In this document: positions 62,371 through 64,000 of the stretch, piece after piece
Position numbering within the stretch: the first letter of the stretch is position 1
How the letters are laid out: each line of letters begins with the position of its first letter
Source of the DNA: Desmodus rotundus
Lineage: Eukaryota > Chordata > Mammalia > Chiroptera > Phyllostomidae
Reading direction: 5' to 3'
DNA: 64,000 nucleotides
Assembly (NCBI RefSeq): GCF_022682495.2
Contig: NC_071398.1
Location: 97,305,705 to 97,369,704 of the forward strand
Made by a program: the position numbers and the translations under genes
The notes under the pieces: model-generated
What the model was told of the DNA's origin: nothing
What the model saw: only the letters and a program-made list of their open reading frames with translations
Databases searched by the model: none

Positions 62371-62680
62371 GCCTCCTTCAGGAGCCTTGCAGAGCACCCT
62401 AGCCTACACAGGGCCCGTGTGCACACAGAGGAGCATGTCCTCCTGGGAAGTCACAGGCACTCCTCTGCGTGTGGGGCTGATGCCCTCCGAGGGAAGTGGT
62501 CACACAACCCCCACCCTGCCACCGCCCGCGCCCAGCCCCGGCCAGGACACAGGACGCTGCAGACAGGATTTCAGTCTGCTGCCGCCTTCAGCCCCGCACA
62601 AACCGCACACCGCAGCTCTACGCTTTCGGATTATTCGCCCAAGAGAGGGAGAGGGGAAGGTCAGTTATTAACTTCTCCAG
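62371..62680. other. PRRC2C: GC/CpG-richer block in intron 1
   Basis: Local rise in GC with about 15 CpG in some 260 bp (around ACCGCCCGCGCCCAGCCCCG), in contrast with its AT-rich surroundings. No gene. It might be an intronic regulatory element or a small CpG cluster; sequence alone does not decide. Confidence 0.4.
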
Positions 62681-62919
62681 ACACCCATTCTCCACCAACA
62701 TATGCATCCACCTCTTACTGTGCAGACTCAAGATCTGTTTGGAGGGTATCGTCCAACTTCATAGAGAACCTTTTCTCCCTTTACCTTTAACTACCTATTT
62801 TTCATGGTCTCTTTTGTTGTTTGAAATGTGGTCAAGATTTGCATGATATCAAAGAATATTAAATTCAAAAGATACATGGAAACACATTTAATGTGATCTT
62901 TGACACAATGTTCTGATTG

Positions 62920-63040
62920 GGGAAAAGGTACTCTTCTTATTTCACAGATCAATATACTTAAAACCTGAAGAGGCCAAGTCACTGGCCCAGTTAATAGCTG
63001 ACTAACTTATGTTTTTAAACTCCAAATCCAGAGTTCAATT
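62920..63040 (+). repeat. MIR remnant
   Basis: TATTTCACAGATCAATATAC, GAAGAGGCCAAGTCACTGGC and AACTCCAAATCCAGAGTTCA follow the MIR core order. Confidence 0.5.
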
Positions 63041-63084
63041 GAGTTTCAACATGACTAAAAATTAAGAGGCCTCACTACTCAGTC

Positions 63085-63560
63085 CTCCCTGCTTAACCTT
63101 TCACCCTCATGACCTGACCCAGGTTCTCTCAGGCCACCAAGGGTTTCTCAGCCAAATCCAAAGGCCACCTCTCATACACAGTAGTATTCTGAGCTCCGCT
63201 GTATTTGACTCTAATAATCCAACTTCTCAGATTTATTCTCTTCCACCCTTCTCTCACTAGGGACTTCCTTCCTCACTTACTCATTCTTGTTCTCCTTTTC
63301 TTACCGTAGACTGTCTGAAGCATCCCGTAACAACTCTAAATAAACCCACTCACTCCACTTTGCAGTTCATCATGGAAATGCTTGTCCCAGTTATGCAGTT
63401 ATGGCTCCAATTTCTCTCTCTCTTCCTGTGATGCTGCCATTTCCTGTTTTATGAATCTATTCTGTTCTAGGCTTAATCACTTCTGGCCTCCATCAGTTCC
63501 AACCGTTGCCCAGGCCTGTCCAGCACTCACTTCTTAGCAGTTATGTCCCAAAGGGTGGGA
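63085..63560 (+). repeat. L2 remnant
   Basis: CAGGCCACCAAGGGTTTCTC, CCAAATCCAAAGGCCACCTC and the following C/T-rich text resemble the same L2 region present at 16700. Diverged. Confidence 0.5.
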
Positions 63561-63829
63561 TACAAGACTGCTGATGGTGTATTATAGTGATTTTAAGTGG
63601 TCCACAGAGGAATGTTTAAAATTACACTTATTTTAACACACATTGGGGGGAAACTGTAAAACCAAACAATCATGTAAAATTTTCTTTTAACTAAAAGTCA
63701 GCTGAATTAAAGAAAGACATTAACAGACAGATGGCTTGAAGATAAAGCAAAAACTGTGAACGTCTTGTCTGAGAAATACTGGCCACGGGGAAATCCATGG
63801 AATACAGAAGTGAAGCACTCAGGCTCTGG

Positions 63830-64000
63830 ATCAATGGTTCAGACCCCACATATGAGCTAACCGATTTTGAGCAAATTCCTTACATCTCTTTAAATTCCAG
63901 TTTTCCAGTGGTATACTGGGGATAAAGTAACCCACGTCCTAAACCTCCGATACAGATTGAGGAGATAATCTACAAGACGTTCTTAGCTCAGCACCTGCAA
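63830..64000 (+). repeat. MIR SINE
   Basis: GAGCAAATTCCTTACATCTC, TTTCCAGTGGTATACTGGGG, ATAAAGTAACCCACGTCCTA, AGGAGATAATCTACAAGACG and TTAGCTCAGCACCTGCAA follow MIR from its middle to its 3' part, cut by the window edge. Confidence 0.75.

Overview
The window is a piece of a mammalian nuclear genome, almost certainly from a bat. Nine copies of the tRNA-derived Ves SINE are present (start like GCCCTGGCTGGTGTGGCTC, CT-rich 3' part, AATAAA-type tail). This family is characteristic of yangochiropteran bats. Old mammal-wide repeats (L2, MIR, MLT1-type LTRs, MER5-like hAT, L1M) and a 542-bp mariner-like element agree with this. The species cannot be fixed from sequence alone.

One protein-coding gene fills most of the window, on the minus strand: PRRC2C (BAT2L2/BAT2D1/XTP2), a large, mostly disordered RNA-associated protein linked to stress granules and translation initiation. 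I reconstructed 27 consecutive coding exons from the ATG at 52598 (exon 2) to exon 28 at 2821-2957. Every junction has GT/AG ends and matching phase. They add up to 7,271 nt, or 2,423 codons plus 2 nt, roughly five sixths of a ~2,900-residue protein. The promoter, the untranslated first exon (right of 64000) and the C-terminal exons (left of 1) lie outside.

Layout, right to left (gene 5' to 3'): 52630-64000 is the partial first intron, rich in Ves SINEs, an MLT/MST-type LTR and MIR/L2 remnants. 42316-52598 holds exons 2-9 (conserved BAT2 N-terminal region). 35497-41096 holds exons 10-12 (54-nt small exon and an E/R/K coiled coil). 27705-30496 holds exons 13-15 (Q-rich). 24275-26521 is the 2.25-kb exon 16 (basic, proline and RG-rich). 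18324-22278 holds exons 17-20, including a Pro/Ala/Ser low-complexity exon. 2821-14525 holds exons 21-28. The 5-kb intron 12 is dominated by an antisense L1 of about 3.8 kb, intron 20 by an ancient L2, intron 13 by a solo class II-type LTR, and intron 6 by the mariner-like element.

I found no bacterial-type system, CRISPR array, or second convincing host gene. The observations most worth following are a small retroinsertion of unknown origin with a 21-bp target duplication just upstream of exon 18, the solo LTR with a 6-bp duplication and an octamer/TATA-like promoter pair close to exon 14, a GT repeat 14 nt downstream of the exon 28 donor, a run of frame-neutral exons (21-24), and the low-complexity exon 19, which reads open over long stretches in several frames.
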